A stretch of 6,520 nt of DNA. Source: CAYRVX01 sp964642165 (lineage in GTDB: Bacteria; Planctomycetota; Phycisphaerae; SM23-33). The position numbers were made by a program, and so were the translations under genes. The DNA lies in assembly GCA_964642165.1 (NCBI GenBank), contig CAZXOC010000359.1:1-6520 (forward strand), read 5' to 3'. The notes under the pieces are model-generated. The model had not been told where the DNA came from, made no database searches, and saw only the letters and a program-made list of their open reading frames with translations. Below, piece after piece: positions 6,328 to 6,520 of this stretch. Within the stretch, counting starts at the first letter, position 1. Each line of letters starts with the position of its first letter.

Positions 6328-6421
6328 CCTCTTGCGTCGCGGCGGCGCAAGAGGATGGTCTCGTCTGTCCGTCGTCAGCAAGACGAGTCGGCCCATGTCG
6401 GGCCGGCCTGGAAGGAGACCA
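6328..6421 (+). promoter_or_regulatory. Candidate structured RNA leader with competing stems that cover a ribosome-binding site
   Basis: Four stems lie in 94 bases. P0 is CCTCTTGCG (6328-6336) with CGCAAGAGG (6346-6354), 9 bp, extendable to about 12 across the TCGCGGCGG loop. P1 is TGGTCTC (6356-6362) with GAGACCA (6415-6421), 7 bp. P2 is CTCGTCT (6360-6366) with AGACGAG (6381-6387), 7 bp. P3 is CGGCCC (6389-6394) with GGGCCG (6400-6405), 6 bp, loop ATGTC. P1 and P2 share CTC at 6360-6362, so their full forms are mutually exclusive. The 3' strand of P1 includes most of the AAGGAG at 6412-6417, placed 10 bases before a GTG at 6428, so P1 would hide a ribosome-binding site. This is the arrangement of a translational switch. 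I do not recognise the core of a known riboswitch class. The plus strand is preferred only because of the ribosome-binding site. Confidence 0.4.
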
Positions 6422-6427
6422 CCCACG

Positions 6428-6520
6428 GTGTCACAACGGCGGATGATTGGCGTACCGGTGAGTCTGGCCGATTGGCTCGGCGGCGGGGCCGGCAGATTCC
6501 GGGGCTCCTCAGAAGAACCA
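6428..6520 (+). CDS. Possible start of an unrecognised rightward gene (3' end outside window)
   Basis: A frame with no stop runs from GTG 6428 to the right edge (31 codons; it begins VSQRRMIGVPVSLADWLGG). AAGGAG ends 10 bases before the GTG, which supports it over the in-frame ATG at 6395, inside the loop of stem P3, and the in-frame ATG at 6443. The sequence is too short to assign a family. A 31-codon open frame is weak evidence in DNA of this base composition, so the call rests mainly on the ribosome-binding site and the structured leader. Confidence 0.3.
   Translation, partial: MSQRRMIGVPVSLADWLGGGAGRFRGSSEEP

Larger units (their letters stand above)
6197..6427. other. Divergent intergenic region rich in inverted repeats
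   Basis: About 230 bases between the 916-residue protein gene (leftward) and a possible rightward gene. Besides the structured element at 6328-6421 it holds a perfect 6-bp hairpin (GCGAGC, CCTGC loop, GCTCGC, 6266-6282) and an 8-base palindrome GCAATTGC (6313-6320), whose AATT core stands out in this GC-rich stretch. Promoters for both directions should lie here. I could not identify a convincing sigma-70-type pair on either strand. A leftward reading frame that continues through this region out of frame with the 916-residue protein looks non-coding. Confidence 0.5.

Noticed and set aside
6356..6421. tRNA-like appearance of the right-end stems (7-bp closing stem, about 66 bases)
   Set aside because: No T-loop TTCGAATC-type sequence, no D-loop GG and no sensible anticodon arm.
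5629..6426. 265-residue minus-strand frame extending through the right intergenic region
   Set aside because: It is an Arg/Pro/Ala-rich shadow of the 916-residue gene in another frame. Its upstream part passes through the inverted repeats and lacks any conserved look.
1..6520. CRISPR array, insertion sequence, tRNA or rRNA gene, attachment site
   Set aside because: No spaced direct repeats, transposase motifs, terminal inverted repeats or RNA-gene signatures were seen.

Overview
This is a very GC-rich, gene-dense fragment. Codon third positions are strongly G/C and long shadow reading frames appear on every strand. The best clue to the host is the large secreted protein on the minus strand. 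It combines carboxypeptidase-regulatory-like beta-sandwich domains and HEAT repeats with a C-terminal helical module that I associate with planctomycete WD40 and sigma-factor proteins. The heparinase II/III-type polysaccharide lyase and the start of a secreted beta-helix protein also fit a polysaccharide-degrading Planctomycetota lineage. The phylum is an inference; no rRNA or marker tree is available here.

Layout. (1) Positions 2-1114, plus strand: the C-terminal part of a heparinase II/III-family protein, cut by the left edge. (2) Positions 1124-6196, minus strand, read right to left: a 916-residue exported multidomain repeat protein, then riboflavin synthase (ribE), then a short ORF holding only the first turns of a parallel beta-helix protein, then 4-hydroxythreonine-4-phosphate dehydrogenase (pdxA). 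The gaps are 59, 162 and 67 bases, so the set could be one transcript or two. The lyase and pdxA converge with only 9 bases between their stop codons, and a small GC hairpin lies there. (3) Positions 6197-6427: a divergent intergenic region rich in inverted repeats. (4) From 6428, or less likely 6395, an open frame runs off the right edge on the plus strand; its product is not recognised.

Functionally, ribE (vitamin B2) and pdxA (vitamin B6) are housekeeping cofactor genes beside cell-envelope and polysaccharide genes. No classical riboswitch is visible before either. The items most worth a second look are: the 94-base set of stems ending on the ribosome-binding site at the right end; the truncated beta-helix gene with an intact start signal; the domain architecture of the 916-residue protein; and an out-of-frame ATG exactly 11 bases before three of the four minus-strand starts. 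I do not see a clear-cut new defence or mobile system.
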